A stretch of 36,360 nt of DNA from JAEZKC01 sp046538945 (GCA_046538945.1 JBKHHW010000015.1:1-36360); one strand, 5' to 3'. Shown: positions 1-9,008, numbered from the stretch's first letter. Notes: a model not told the origin generated them from the sequence alone. Program-made: numbers and translations.

Positions 1-1110
1 AAGTTTGCCTCCCGAGGGGAGAAGATCGTTTTCAAGCCCAACATTCTCTGGGGTACAGATCCCCAGAAGTGTGTGGTGACTCATCCGGCAGTATTCAGAG
101 CGGTTCTCAAATCGTTCAGAAAAACCGGTGCGGAACTTCTCTATGGTGATTCCCCTGCCGGGCTGCAGACTCCTTCGGGCGCTCTGAAAAAATGCGGCCA
201 TACCGAAGTGGCCCATGATTTGGGAGTCGAACTGGCCGATTTCTCCCATGGAGTTTCCGTTTCTCACCCCGATGGGATCACAAGCAAGCGGCTCACCATC
301 GCAGAGGGAATCACAACCGCTCAGGGAGTGATAAGTCTCCCAAAGCTCAAGACCCACGGCCTGACCCGCCTCACCGGAGCGGTGAAGAACCAGTACGGAT
401 GTGTACCCGGGATGGTGAAAGGCGAGTATCACGCGCGTTTTCCGGACGTGCACGAGTTTTCAGAACTGCTGGTGGACATCTGCTCTCTTGTGAAACCCAG
501 GTTATATATAATGGATGCAGTGATGGCTATGGAGGGAAACGGTCCTCAGAGCGGTGACCCCAGAAAAGTCGGGGTGATACTTATGTCAACCGACCCTGTT
601 GCCCTGGATGCGACCGCGGCCAGAATAGTCAACCTTGACCCTTCCTTCATAACCACTTCCCAACCCGGCAGGAAAGCCGGGCTGGGAACCTATCTGCAGG
701 ATGAAATAGAACTCGGGGGAGATGATATGGCCCGATTCGTGGTGAAGGATTTCAAGGTTGTACGCAGGCCGGTTCTTAAAATGCCCAAAAGCCGGTTTCT
801 TCAACGAGTGAAAAGTATCGTAAACCCCAGGCCTGTAATAAACGCAAAACAGTGTACCCGATGCGGCCGCTGCATCGAGGTATGTCCGGTCAAACCCAAG
901 GCGGTCGCATGGAAAAAAGAGGGAGGAAAGAAGCACCCTCCCGTTTACGATTACGAAGAATGCATCCGATGCTACTGTTGTCACGAGATGTGTCCTTCCA
1001 AAGCGATACACATCAAAACCCCGCTTCTGGGACGAGTGCTTCCGCAGCTGTCCTACTTAGCATTGGTAATGAGCAGAAGATTCATGAAAAACGAAAGTCC
1101 AGCACAATGA
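1..1110 (+). CDS. DUF362 domain protein with two C-terminal 4Fe-4S clusters (5' end missing)
   Basis: The reading frame is open from the first base of the window, so the true start lies upstream and the gene is truncated by the window edge. The GTG at 73 is internal. The body (about residues 1-260 as seen) has DUF362 hallmarks: a KPNIL stretch, a VTHP motif, and a KLKTHGLTRLTGAVKNQYG-like segment that includes the family's conserved Lys-Asn pair. The C-terminus carries two ferredoxin-type clusters, CxxCxxCxxxCP at 853-890 and CxxCxxCxxxCP at 961-993. DUF362 proteins with ferredoxin domains are common in anaerobes, but their reaction is generally unknown, so I assign no substrate. No signal peptide can be judged because the start is missing. 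The stop overlaps the start of the next gene (ATGA), implying a shared transcript and translational coupling with the lipoate-ligase-like gene. Confidence 0.9.
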   Translation, partial: KFASRGEKIVFKPNILWGTDPQKCVVTHPAVFRAVLKSFRKTGAELLYGDSPAGLQTPSGALKKCGHTEVAHDLGVELADFSHGVSVSHPDGITSKRLTIAEGITTAQGVISLPKLKTHGLTRLTGAVKNQYGCVPGMVKGEYHARFPDVHEFSELLVDICSLVKPRLYIMDAVMAMEGNGPQSGDPRKVGVILMSTDPVALDATAARIVNLDPSFITTSQPGRKAGLGTYLQDEIELGGDDMARFVVKDFKVVRRPVLKMPKSRFLQRVKSIVNPRPVINAKQCTRCGRCIEVCPVKPKAVAWKKEGGKKHPPVYDYEECIRCYCCHEMCPSKAIHIKTPLLGRVLPQLSYLALVMSRRFMKNESPAQ

Positions 1111-1784
1111 AGCAGATTCCTTTTCTTCCGGGCCGACCACGAAAAAACGATGCACTGTTCATCTACGGTGCATCCAAGCCGAAACCCTATGTAGTGCTCT
1201 ACAATCAGCTCACAGTCGAGGTCGTGCACGGCCCTTCCTGCCGCGCACCGTCGGAAATTATTCTTGACAACTGCAGAAAAGACGGAGTATCTGTTTCCGA
1301 ACGCCGGGGAGGAGGAGGTACGGTAGTTCTCTCCCCGGGCATGCTGATCACAGTCATTGTGGGCGAAAGAAAGAGAAAGGACGGAGCACTCGACATCTTT
1401 GAAAGAATACACGGAATCTACGCCGATGTGCTGAAAAAAGCGGGCGTGCCCGATGTCAGGCTCAAAGGAATCAGCGATCTGGCTATAGGAGAAAGAAAGA
1501 TAATGGGCAGTTCACTGTACATGGGTACAAAGCCGTTCTATTACTACTACCAATCCTGCCTTATGGTAAGTCCAGATCATTCATTGCTTGACCGATACCT
1601 GCTTCACCCGCCCAGAGAACCCGACTACCGCAAAGGCCGGTCCCACAGAGAATTCTGCACCAGTCTCAGAGAACAGAACTGCAGTATCGACCAGGATGAG
1701 CTTTCCGCCATGCTCGGTTCCGCTTTGGGTGAACAGCTTGCCTCCAAAACTACTCCGCCCTCATCACTTCCGCAACGACTCTAG
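1107..1784 (+). CDS. Lipoate--protein ligase A family protein
   Basis: A 225-residue protein of the BPL/LplA/LipB catalytic fold. Visible signatures are the RRGGGGTVVLSPG stretch (family pattern RRxSGGGTVxHDxGN), then GERKIMGSSLYM, which matches the GRKIAGSA region holding the family's adenylate-binding lysine. A C-terminal EPDYRKGRSHREF segment is typical of short ligases of this type. The expected role is ATP-dependent attachment or transfer of lipoate, octanoate or a related acid to a lysine of a carrier protein such as GcvH or an E2 subunit, in the cytoplasm. The open frame runs further upstream (to 852), but that part overlaps the ferredoxin domain of the preceding gene. The ATG at 1107, overlapping its stop, is the sensible start. 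The last 35 bases overlap the 3' end of the convergent histidine kinase gene. The exact acyl substrate cannot be told from sequence. Confidence 0.85.
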   Translation: MKQIPFLPGRPRKNDALFIYGASKPKPYVVLYNQLTVEVVHGPSCRAPSEIILDNCRKDGVSVSERRGGGGTVVLSPGMLITVIVGERKRKDGALDIFERIHGIYADVLKKAGVPDVRLKGISDLAIGERKIMGSSLYMGTKPFYYYYQSCLMVSPDHSLLDRYLLHPPREPDYRKGRSHREFCTSLREQNCSIDQDELSAMLGSALGEQLASKTTPPSSLPQRL

Positions 1785-4161
1785 ACAGTTCCGGCCCCTC
1801 GTAGGGTTTACTGATGGAACGCGGCACACCATCCGGGAAATCCATCTTTTTTTTGGAATGACCGCTTGATATGATTACCTTGACTTCAGGATTGATCTTT
1901 TTCAGCTCTTTCAGGCAGTCGTATCCGTCCATTACGGGCATGACCAGATCAAGAAGCACCAGATCGATCTTTTTCCAGTTCTCTCTGTAGTAATCAGCCG
2001 CGTTAGCCCCGTTGTCACTGGTCAAAACCGAATAACCCAGATCCCGCAATATTTCACAAGCCACTTCACGCACAATCGGCTCATCATCCACGACAAGCAC
2101 AGTTCCCCTACCGGCCACATATTCTGAAGTATCATGAAGTTCATCCGATTGCGATTCCCCGGAAGCAGGAAGATACATGGTGACCTTTGTCCCTTCACCC
2201 AGAGCGGAGCTTACTTTTATACCTCCCCCATGCTCTCTCAATGTGCCATACACACTTGCGAGGCCCAGCCCCGAGCCCTTTCCTACTTCCTTTGTAGTAT
2301 AGAAGGGTTCAAAGATGCGGGGCATATCCTCCCGGGAAATCCCTATCCCCGTATCCTCGATTCTGAGAACCACATAATTGCCCTTCTGCATTTCGGATGT
2401 TTCACTTCCCGGATCGAAATCGTTGAGATTCTCGGTTTCGAACTCCAGACAGCCGCCCTCAGGCATGGCGTCCCTTGCATTGAGGGCTACATTCATGATT
2501 GAATTGTAGATTTGGGAGGGATCACCGCACACCAGCGGGTTCTCGGCATTCAGTCTACAGATGATTTCGATTCTTTTATCTATGGTATGGGAAAGCAGCT
2601 TTGCGACCTCGGAGACAGTATCATGCAGGCTAAAGCTGGAGGTTCTGAATTTTCCTTTACGGGCAAAAACCAACAGTTGCTTTATGAGATCGGAAGAACG
2701 CTGAACAGCGGTACTGATGACTTCGGCGTAACGGCACAGAGCTGGATTGTCTGAACCGTATTTCCGTTTGATTATTCCCGCATAGCCGTTTATGCCGGCA
2801 AGCATGTTGTTGAAATCGTGGGCGATTCCGCCTGCAAGCTGCCCCACGGCTTCGAGCTTCCGGGCATGATGCAACTGCTGTTCGAGGTGACGCCTTTCCT
2901 CGACTGCATCGATCTGCGCTGAATATTTGAGCACAAGTGAGCACTGAACCGCAATGACGGAATACAGATCCGTATTGACAGTTCTGGTGTGTTTGAAAAG
3001 ACAGACGGCTCCTTTGACATTTCCTTCGTATGTGAACGGGTAAAGCAGAATCTGCCGGATGCGGAGCCTTTTTGCAGCTTCTGTGGCAGAAAGCTCTCCG
3101 AAACGGGACGGAAAAAGATCATGAAGCGATCCGCACTCGACGGTTTCTCCCAAAGCAAGCTTTTCGGCAATACTATCTAATTCCAGTTCCAGCGGCATCT
3201 CCTCCTTGAGAAAACCAAGCTCCACATCCATCTCAGGCTGAACCGAAACGGTGCGCAGAAGGGCCCAACCCCTCCTGTTTTCTTCTGTAAGAAACAGAAT
3301 GAAAGCTGCGGCGGAATCAGATATTTCTCTGGCGTACTCACATATTCCCCTGTAGACCTCCTGCTCATCGGAAACATCCAAAAGACGCTTGAGACTCTTT
3401 CCTATGGTCTCCAGCTTGTCTCTTTCATCCAGGATTTCCGCAAGTGAAAAAGCTCTGCCGTATTTTTTTATCCCGACAAAACAGAAAATACAGAACAGGG
3501 CGATACTTGCGCAGCCCAGCCTGTAATTCAGATGTGCAATATCCGGGAAAAAATTGGTGGCAATGATTACCGCTTCGGAAACAAGACCGCCGATTCCAAA
3601 ATAAAATGCTTCGGAGCGGAGATCTTTCCGGGAGATGCAAATGAGATACAGAGAAGGAATTAGGTTGACAACTGCAAACAAAAGGAAATATATAATCATA
3701 CCCGGGCCGGCCGTATAAACGTAGGTAGAACCCAGAAAAGTAATATTCTCGAACATGAACCGGGGGTAGAAAATATTTATCACATACAGCAGAAGAACTG
3801 TTCCGAAGGCTGCTATTCTGCCGGACTTGACCAGTACCGGACTGATTTTGCGGGGAACGGCCGCATCGCGGACAGCCATGAAAATATCAAAGGAGAGTGC
3901 CGGCAATATCAGATAAAAAATGGACGTCAATCCCACATAATGCATGAATGCCTGGAAATCCAGATAACCCTGAAGAATACTTCCCAGAGAGTCCCTGATA
4001 GACCAGAACAGAACCGCCAGAAGAAAAAGTGCAAATTTCCTGGACGTTTTCGAATATTGAAATCTCGAGGAAAGATAATAGATGAAAGCAAAACTGTACA
4101 GAGCAGTGACGACACTTATAAGATAGTAGAAATTGTCGGTAAGAAACGAGTGCAAAACCAT
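1750..4161 (-). CDS. Hybrid sensor histidine kinase: membrane sensor, GAF-like, HisKA/HATPase, receiver
   Basis: An 803-residue hybrid kinase. Residues 1-230 contain about seven hydrophobic helices, resembling an N-terminal 7TM histidine kinase sensor. Residues about 255-420 look like a GAF-type domain. The HisKA H-box is GGIAHDFNNML, with phospho-acceptor H448. The ATPase domain shows an N-box around 553-566 (NSIMNVALNARDAM), DTGIGIS near 603 and GSGLGLASVYG near 629. A CheY-like receiver fills 685-803, with acidic DDE near 692, phospho-acceptor D738 and K785. It would sense an unknown membrane or cytoplasmic cue and pass phosphate His to Asp, then presumably to an unlinked Hpt or response regulator. 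No output domain or partner lies next to it. The gene is divergent from rsmE across a 71-bp gap, and its 3' end overlaps the convergent ligase gene by 35 bp. The start is the first Met before the hydrophobic region. Confidence 0.93.
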   Translation of the reverse strand: MVLHSFLTDNFYYLISVVTALYSFAFIYYLSSRFQYSKTSRKFALFLLAVLFWSIRDSLGSILQGYLDFQAFMHYVGLTSIFYLILPALSFDIFMAVRDAAVPRKISPVLVKSGRIAAFGTVLLLYVINIFYPRFMFENITFLGSTYVYTAGPGMIIYFLLFAVVNLIPSLYLICISRKDLRSEAFYFGIGGLVSEAVIIATNFFPDIAHLNYRLGCASIALFCIFCFVGIKKYGRAFSLAEILDERDKLETIGKSLKRLLDVSDEQEVYRGICEYAREISDSAAAFILFLTEENRRGWALLRTVSVQPEMDVELGFLKEEMPLELELDSIAEKLALGETVECGSLHDLFPSRFGELSATEAAKRLRIRQILLYPFTYEGNVKGAVCLFKHTRTVNTDLYSVIAVQCSLVLKYSAQIDAVEERRHLEQQLHHARKLEAVGQLAGGIAHDFNNMLAGINGYAGIIKRKYGSDNPALCRYAEVISTAVQRSSDLIKQLLVFARKGKFRTSSFSLHDTVSEVAKLLSHTIDKRIEIICRLNAENPLVCGDPSQIYNSIMNVALNARDAMPEGGCLEFETENLNDFDPGSETSEMQKGNYVVLRIEDTGIGISREDMPRIFEPFYTTKEVGKGSGLGLASVYGTLREHGGGIKVSSALGEGTKVTMYLPASGESQSDELHDTSEYVAGRGTVLVVDDEPIVREVACEILRDLGYSVLTSDNGANAADYYRENWKKIDLVLLDLVMPVMDGYDCLKELKKINPEVKVIISSGHSKKKMDFPDGVPRSISKPYEGPELSRVVAEVMRAE

Positions 4162-4185
4162 ATGGAGATTCTGTATAGATTAGTA

Positions 4186-4214
4186 TTGATGTGCAGTAAG
4201 TTATATTATACGAT
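4186..4214 (+). promoter_or_regulatory. Candidate sigma-70 promoter for rsmE
   Basis: TTGATG at 4186-4191 and TACGAT at 4209-4214 are separated by exactly 17 bp. Each matches its consensus box at four of six positions. The predicted start near 4221 leaves a short leader holding the GAGGT ribosome binding site before the ATG at 4233. It lies in the narrow gap to the divergent kinase gene, so the two genes' control regions must overlap. Confidence 0.42.
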
Positions 4215-4232
4215 TTGCAACCGAGGTAATCC

Positions 4233-4964
4233 ATGAGAAAATCAGAACACCATCTCTTTTATGCACAAAATGCTGCCGGGGAAACTGTGGTGCTCGATGA
4301 GACAGAGACACGTCATGCCGTCTCGGTACTCAGGCTGCAGTCGGGCGAAGACCTGCTGGTGAGCGACGGGGGAGGGAATGTATTCGAATGCAGATACGAT
4401 ACGACGGAAAACAAAAAAGCTCAGTGCCGTGTCGTGAACAGACGTTTTGTTTCCAGAACAGAACCCAGGGTAACTCTTCTGATTGGACTCCCGGACAAGG
4501 AAGCGTTCGAAACTGTTCTGGAACATGCTACCGCTCTGGGAACATACAGAATAGTACCTCTTGTAATGGAGCACTGCCGCAAGCCATGGTGGAAATCATG
4601 GGAAAAAGCGCAGCAGCGCTTTTTTCAGAAGATGATCGTATCCATGAAACAATGCCTCTACCCTTACCTGCCCCGGCTTGAATCGCCTCAGGACTTTTCA
4701 GAGGCTGTTAGGAAGTGTACGGGCCCTATAATTGCCGCAGACCAGGATGGAGATCGTTTTACAACTGAAGGTGTTTTGAGTTCGACAGGCGAGATGACTG
4801 GTGTGATCGGCCCCCCGGGAGGGTATTCGGAGGCGGAGATGGAGATGCTTCTGGAGATGGGTGCGAGACGGGTAAATATTTCGCCAAACCGGCTTCGGAC
4901 GGAGCTTGCGGCGACGGTGCTTGTGGGAGGGATGATAATGAGTGCCCCGGAGATTCGGCACTGA
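4233..4964 (+). CDS. rsmE: 16S rRNA (uracil(1498)-N(3))-methyltransferase RsmE family
   Basis: A 243-residue SPOUT-class methyltransferase matching the usual RsmE length. The N-terminal PUA-like part includes ETRHAVSVLRLQSGE, corresponding to the family's HL..VLR...G region. The C-terminal trefoil-knot part has GVIGPPGGYSEAE and SPNRLRTELAATVLVGG, the SAM-binding knot. The expected role is methylation of N3 of U1498 in 16S rRNA of the 30S subunit. Two departures from the common consensus are visible: GPPGG instead of GPEGG, and SPNRLRTELA instead of LGxRILRTETA. The segment MKQCLYPYLPRLE replaces the usual SEQSGR-type motif but keeps Gln and Pro. This reads as a divergent RsmE subgroup, not a broken gene. 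A GAGGT ribosome binding site sits 6 bases before the ATG. Confidence 0.88.
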   Translation: MRKSEHHLFYAQNAAGETVVLDETETRHAVSVLRLQSGEDLLVSDGGGNVFECRYDTTENKKAQCRVVNRRFVSRTEPRVTLLIGLPDKEAFETVLEHATALGTYRIVPLVMEHCRKPWWKSWEKAQQRFFQKMIVSMKQCLYPYLPRLESPQDFSEAVRKCTGPIIAADQDGDRFTTEGVLSSTGEMTGVIGPPGGYSEAEMEMLLEMGARRVNISPNRLRTELAATVLVGGMIMSAPEIRH

Positions 4965-4988
4965 TGGTCCAGTAGTGCACCTTCGGGG

Positions 4989-5708
4989 TCAGCTCCCCCC
5001 CAGCAGTTCAATCCCCACCCGATGACTCATGTGACTTTCCCAATATTCTGCCCCCATGGGAAACAAATCCCTCACCTCTATATACCGGACCGGTTCCCAT
5101 AGCCTGAACCCATAAACCAGCGCTCCTCCATAACGACCGAAGAGCTTGAACTCCACCCCTACCCCGAAGTTCATGCTCAAGGAAAAACTCACCGCGTCCA
5201 CCAGCTGATCATCTTCAATACTGTACTGACGATCGAGTGTGACCTCCGATTCATGAAGATAAGTGCCGTGAATACCGGGACCGGCCGAGAAAAACAGCGC
5301 CGATTCCCCCAAAGGCACCGTATAGTGCAGATCAGCAATCACTCCCGCGGTATAATAACTGCTGTAGCGTATAATCGAGTAAAACTCATTATCCGAAAGC
5401 TGAACCCCCTCAATCGTGTCCTCTGCAACAGTTCCCAACCCCAGCTCGCCTGCCGCCTGTATCCTGAACCCCGACCAGCGTAACGGAAACCTCCTCCCGG
5501 CAACAAGCCCGAAAGCTGAAAGAGTTTCACGTTCCAGATACTGCACCCAGTCAAAGCCGTCAAACAACCGATATCCATCCCTGTGACTTTGGGTATAGTA
5601 AACTCCAGGAAACACGGATGCCGATGAAAGCCTGAGAGTGTCGGCCACTGTTCCCTGACACAGTATCAGCAGAAAAACAAAACCGAGGCTGACGACTCTG
5701 ATTACCAT
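4989..5708 (-). CDS. Secreted outer-membrane beta-barrel-like protein, unknown function
   Basis: A 239-residue protein starting at the ATG at 5708. That start is preceded by a purine-rich GAAGG and followed by a clean signal peptide (MVIRVVSLGFVFLLILCQG, then TVA and DTLRL). The mature part alternates polar and aromatic residues (YYTAGVIADLHYTVPLG, FSAGPGIHGTYL, YGGALVYGFRLWEPV), as expected of amphipathic strands in an OmpW- or porin-like barrel of about 8-10 strands. I do not recognise the family. The same frame stays open for 80 codons upstream to 5948, but that part would place the signal peptide internally, so I exclude it. The gene lies downstream of, and in the same direction as, the large protease-barrel gene, with about 300 bp between them. 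The convergent neighbour is rsmE, 24 bp away. Confidence 0.75.
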   Translation of the reverse strand: MVIRVVSLGFVFLLILCQGTVADTLRLSSASVFPGVYYTQSHRDGYRLFDGFDWVQYLERETLSAFGLVAGRRFPLRWSGFRIQAAGELGLGTVAEDTIEGVQLSDNEFYSIIRYSSYYTAGVIADLHYTVPLGESALFFSAGPGIHGTYLHESEVTLDRQYSIEDDQLVDAVSFSLSMNFGVGVEFKLFGRYGGALVYGFRLWEPVRYIEVRDLFPMGAEYWESHMSHRVGIELLGGS

Positions 5709-6023
5709 CCCTTTTACCTTCTGTACACTACAAACATCGTACGAGAGTGTAATTCTTAAACCCGCCGATCTGCCGCCCCCAAGAAGACGCTGCTCGAGAA
5801 AAGTGAGCAGACGATATTTCAACCGCTCATGCTTGTGACGAACAAGTGAGGTCTTCCCGTAAATAAGTTGATCCCCCCGATTCATCTCAGCAATTAGTTT
5901 GCCCATTACTGAAGGTTGACTTCCCGTGAACGTCTTCAACCGGCCCATTTGGGCATGAGAACTGCGCTTTTTTTCATTATATCAAATAAAAATAGATTAT
6001 GCCGGACCGCCCTCCGTTGGGCA
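5709..6023. other. Intergenic stretch with an 80-codon in-frame open extension
   Basis: Between two minus-strand barrel genes. On the minus strand, 5709-5948 is open in frame with the downstream outer-membrane protein gene and would encode 80 residues starting MGRLKTFTGSQ. No ribosome binding site precedes the ATG at 5948. A short palindrome GCCCATTTGGGC (5943-5954) sits at that ATG. A minus-strand TATAAT-like box lies further upstream, around 5975-5985, in an AT-rich tract. No recognisable gene is seen. The peptide is basic (for example KHERLKYRLLTFLEQ) and resembles nothing I can name with confidence. Confidence 0.35.
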
Positions 6024-9008
6024 CTAGAACGTTAGACCCAGAGAAAAGAACATCTTTTCATTAAGAAGTTCGTAATCAAGCTGAAGAGACAGCATACGGG
6101 AGTAGTGGGCATTTTTAAAGATTCCCACGTTCAGTCCGCCTGAAATATAATGACCCACTCCGACTTTCGACAGATCGAAGTCAGGCTCGGTCCACATTGC
6201 GGCTTTGAAGTTCTCCTCGAAAACACCCCGGTTCCCGCGCGCGAAAAGTGAGTATCCCAACCGTGCGAACACAGCATCCGCATACCAGAAGGAACCCGAG
6301 TTGATCATGAAAAGAGGCACATTGAGATTAACACCCGACGAGGAGGTGAAATACAGGTCTGATTCACCGCTGAGAATATCGTATGAATCGGCAAGATCGA
6401 CACTGCTCATTTGGGATTCATTTGCAGAGTGTAAAACAAGCGACCCATGCTCGCCTAAGGGGAAACCGTGCTGGAACTGAACTCCCCACCCAAGCAACCC
6501 GGTTATTCCGACGGCAGTATCGCCTGTGGAATAGAACGTATGTCCCGGTGCCCCGTACAGTGATAAATAGGTGATTTCGGAAAAATTGTACCTGGAATAT
6601 CTGTCATACTTTTTCTGATCTACATATGTCAGGTTCAGAGGAATACTAGAACTTACGGGAAAGGGACCCACCGGCAAAACGACCCAGTATGTTTCCAGGT
6701 CAGCACCCGCTGACAGTTCTGAAGTGATGTCCCGATACAGGTTTCCCTGAATAAACATTTCCGGATAATGGGAAGGGGCAAAAACGACTGAACCGCTGAA
6801 TCCGGCAGTGAACGACCGCTCGTTACTTCTCCATCCTACGGAAGGCATGACAAAAGGCAGATACGCACTCTGAACCCCGCCCGGGCCTTCAGAATTGTCT
6901 GCAGCTGTTCCGGATGTGAGCGAAGGGTTCGGCTCCGGAGAGTGCAGGAGACGCTTTATTCCAGACTTTTCGGAACCTCTTCTTATCTCAAAAGGATCCG
7001 GGCACAACTCAACGATTCCATTGCGCAAACCTGAAGAAAAATCCTCCATGGTGTCCTGCACGGACTTACCCAGAAGTCCGGCTGTGATACTCCACATAGA
7101 TGATTTCTTATCCAGAGCATCCGATGAAAAACTTGCAAAGGAGCCGCTCAGAGCGCCTGAAAAGGAATCGGGTTCCACTTCCAGGGGTGTGTTCTTGCTG
7201 TATTCTAAGTTGAAACTGATCTCTCTTGTAGACTTTAATTTGACCGGCCTGTACGGTTTTGAATGAATACGGACCGCCCCCTCAACTGCCGGGAGAGGTT
7301 CGAAACTGCACCTTTGATTTTCGCCCAATTCGAATTCCTCATGATCGGGAGTCAACTTTTCTATCGCAAATCCGGTTTTCCCGTAGCTTGAAACCAGCAC
7401 TCTCCCGTCGCTGCACAGATGAGGGCTGAACGCACCGCCGATCACAGTGGAGTGCCTTACAGGATCAGTTTTTTCCTCCGGGTCAAGAGAATACACGTTG
7501 AAGATGCCATCATAATCCGCACTGTAGTATATCCTGCCGTTTTCTGCCCAGAATGGCGACTCCTCCTGAGATATTCCCGGCCCCAAAGCAGTTACAGTCT
7601 TATCCTTTTCGAGGACGAAGAGCCGCGACATTCCGCTTATCAGTCTGGAGAAAACGATCCTCCCCGATCCGGCAGGATCATAACAGAGATCTGAAATATG
7701 CTCCCCGGGCACCCCCTGATACAGTTTTCTGAAAGAACCGCTTCCGATATCGTATTCCTCAACACTGTATATGGCGGATGAAAACCGTATGCAGGCAAGC
7801 TTTTCCCCGTCCGGAGAAGCTGCTACTCCGTAAAAACGGCCCCTCCTCGTAAGCTGTTTTTCTTTTCCCGTTTCAAGGCTGAATCTGAACAGATTATTGA
7901 GAAAAGAACCGCTTTCGGAAGGCTGATCGGATTTCACGTAGAAAACATCCTCCGCCCCGAAGTCCCAGGCTGTATGAACCCTGGGTACAGTAAATGCTGA
8001 ACCGGAGGAGTTGTCTGTGATGCGCAGTTCGGTCTGATTGGCGTCATCTCCGCAGCTCGTCAGCCACCCGGTGTATCTGCCGTCCGGTGAAATTTTGGGT
8101 AGAGAGTTGATAAAACCCCTGTCCCACACGGTTTCCAGAACTGAAACCCGTTTTGGTTTCCGATTTCCGTAATACTGAGATACACTGTCTGCCCATTCTT
8201 TATAAAGCTGCCGCAGAGGCCTGCCCGAAACGCTCTGTATATACTTCGAGGGATCGGTTTTCCGACTTGAGGCCACCGCCCACATGGTACGGAACTTATC
8301 AGCCCCCATCTGACCGTAAAGGTATTTGGCAAAAGAAAAACCCTGATTGTAAACCATCTCGTTTCCGTAGCTGTCATGACTGAACTGCCCCATCTGATCC
8401 AGTGTCAGCAGTTTACCCTCCAGAGATGCGATACGCAGTACCATGTCCCTGCGCGAATCCCAGCAATCATGACCCATTCTCTCCGTCTCCAGCTGAGCAA
8501 CCCCCTCGTAAAGCCAGGATGGGAAAACGCTCTGATACGCAAACGGTTCCTGAATCCGGAGATGCGAATTTCCCGAGAGGACACTTGCGTCGAATGTGAC
8601 ATCGAAAATGCTCGTGTGCTTCTTATCGAGAGTCAGTATGTGCACCAGTTCGTGAGTCACCACATTCCTCAGCCAGGTGTTGTTGCCTCTCATTTCAAAA
8701 CGGGAATCAGGCACCCAGATCATGATATTTCCGGAAAGGAAATCAGCCCAGCCGTTGCTGTAATCATCATAATCGGCGATGCAGATATTGATCTTACCTC
8801 TGGAACGGTAGTCGTACAGATCCGACAACCCTTCCATGACTTCATCGGCAGTTTTCCATACAGCATAAACTACCGGTTCAGTCCTGTTGTAGTAGTGAAT
8901 ACGGAACCTCTCGGTTTCAACTGTCTTCCATTTGATATGAGGATGATTGAAGGCGACCGCGGCAACGGTTATCAAAAACACCAGAATGATCGAGCGCATA
9001 AATGACAT
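6024..9008 (-). CDS. Secreted gluzincin-like metallopeptidase with beta-propeller and C-terminal outer-membrane barrel
   Basis: A 994-residue exported protein. Residues 1-20 form a signal peptide. A gluzincin-type protease domain follows: HELVH at 119-123 gives two His ligands and the catalytic Glu, and WLYEGVAQ near 166 supplies the likely third ligand E168. Residues about 300-560 contain repeated ISPDGRYTGWL, ASPDGEKLACI and FWAENGRIYYSADYDG units, typical of TolB/PD40 propeller blades. The last 300 residues are strand-rich and end in FSLGLTF with a terminal Phe, the usual BAM recognition end. I infer a cell-surface protease or protease-like scaffold anchored by its own barrel. Related peptidase-MA/TolB-like proteins are common in Bacteroidota-type lineages, and their substrates are unknown. 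An alternative start is the Met four codons in (8999), which is better placed relative to a CAGGA sequence. Confidence 0.85.
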   Translation of the reverse strand: MSFMRSIILVFLITVAAVAFNHPHIKWKTVETERFRIHYYNRTEPVVYAVWKTADEVMEGLSDLYDYRSRGKINICIADYDDYSNGWADFLSGNIMIWVPDSRFEMRGNNTWLRNVVTHELVHILTLDKKHTSIFDVTFDASVLSGNSHLRIQEPFAYQSVFPSWLYEGVAQLETERMGHDCWDSRRDMVLRIASLEGKLLTLDQMGQFSHDSYGNEMVYNQGFSFAKYLYGQMGADKFRTMWAVASSRKTDPSKYIQSVSGRPLRQLYKEWADSVSQYYGNRKPKRVSVLETVWDRGFINSLPKISPDGRYTGWLTSCGDDANQTELRITDNSSGSAFTVPRVHTAWDFGAEDVFYVKSDQPSESGSFLNNLFRFSLETGKEKQLTRRGRFYGVAASPDGEKLACIRFSSAIYSVEEYDIGSGSFRKLYQGVPGEHISDLCYDPAGSGRIVFSRLISGMSRLFVLEKDKTVTALGPGISQEESPFWAENGRIYYSADYDGIFNVYSLDPEEKTDPVRHSTVIGGAFSPHLCSDGRVLVSSYGKTGFAIEKLTPDHEEFELGENQRCSFEPLPAVEGAVRIHSKPYRPVKLKSTREISFNLEYSKNTPLEVEPDSFSGALSGSFASFSSDALDKKSSMWSITAGLLGKSVQDTMEDFSSGLRNGIVELCPDPFEIRRGSEKSGIKRLLHSPEPNPSLTSGTAADNSEGPGGVQSAYLPFVMPSVGWRSNERSFTAGFSGSVVFAPSHYPEMFIQGNLYRDITSELSAGADLETYWVVLPVGPFPVSSSIPLNLTYVDQKKYDRYSRYNFSEITYLSLYGAPGHTFYSTGDTAVGITGLLGWGVQFQHGFPLGEHGSLVLHSANESQMSSVDLADSYDILSGESDLYFTSSSGVNLNVPLFMINSGSFWYADAVFARLGYSLFARGNRGVFEENFKAAMWTEPDFDLSKVGVGHYISGGLNVGIFKNAHYSRMLSLQLDYELLNEKMFFSLGLTF

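Noticed and set aside
586..1011. 141-residue minus-strand ORF inside the DUF362 gene
   Set aside because: Antisense shadow of a strongly supported gene; no ribosome binding site or recognisable protein features.
852..1106. Upstream extension of the lipoate-ligase ORF
   Set aside because: It overlaps the ferredoxin domain of the preceding gene and is Arg/Met-rich frame-shadow sequence; the ligase fold starts after the ATG at 1107.
8376..9005. 209-residue plus-strand ORF opposite the protease gene
   Set aside because: Complement of the signal peptide and HELVH domain, whose motifs are clear; the plus-strand peptide shows no family features.
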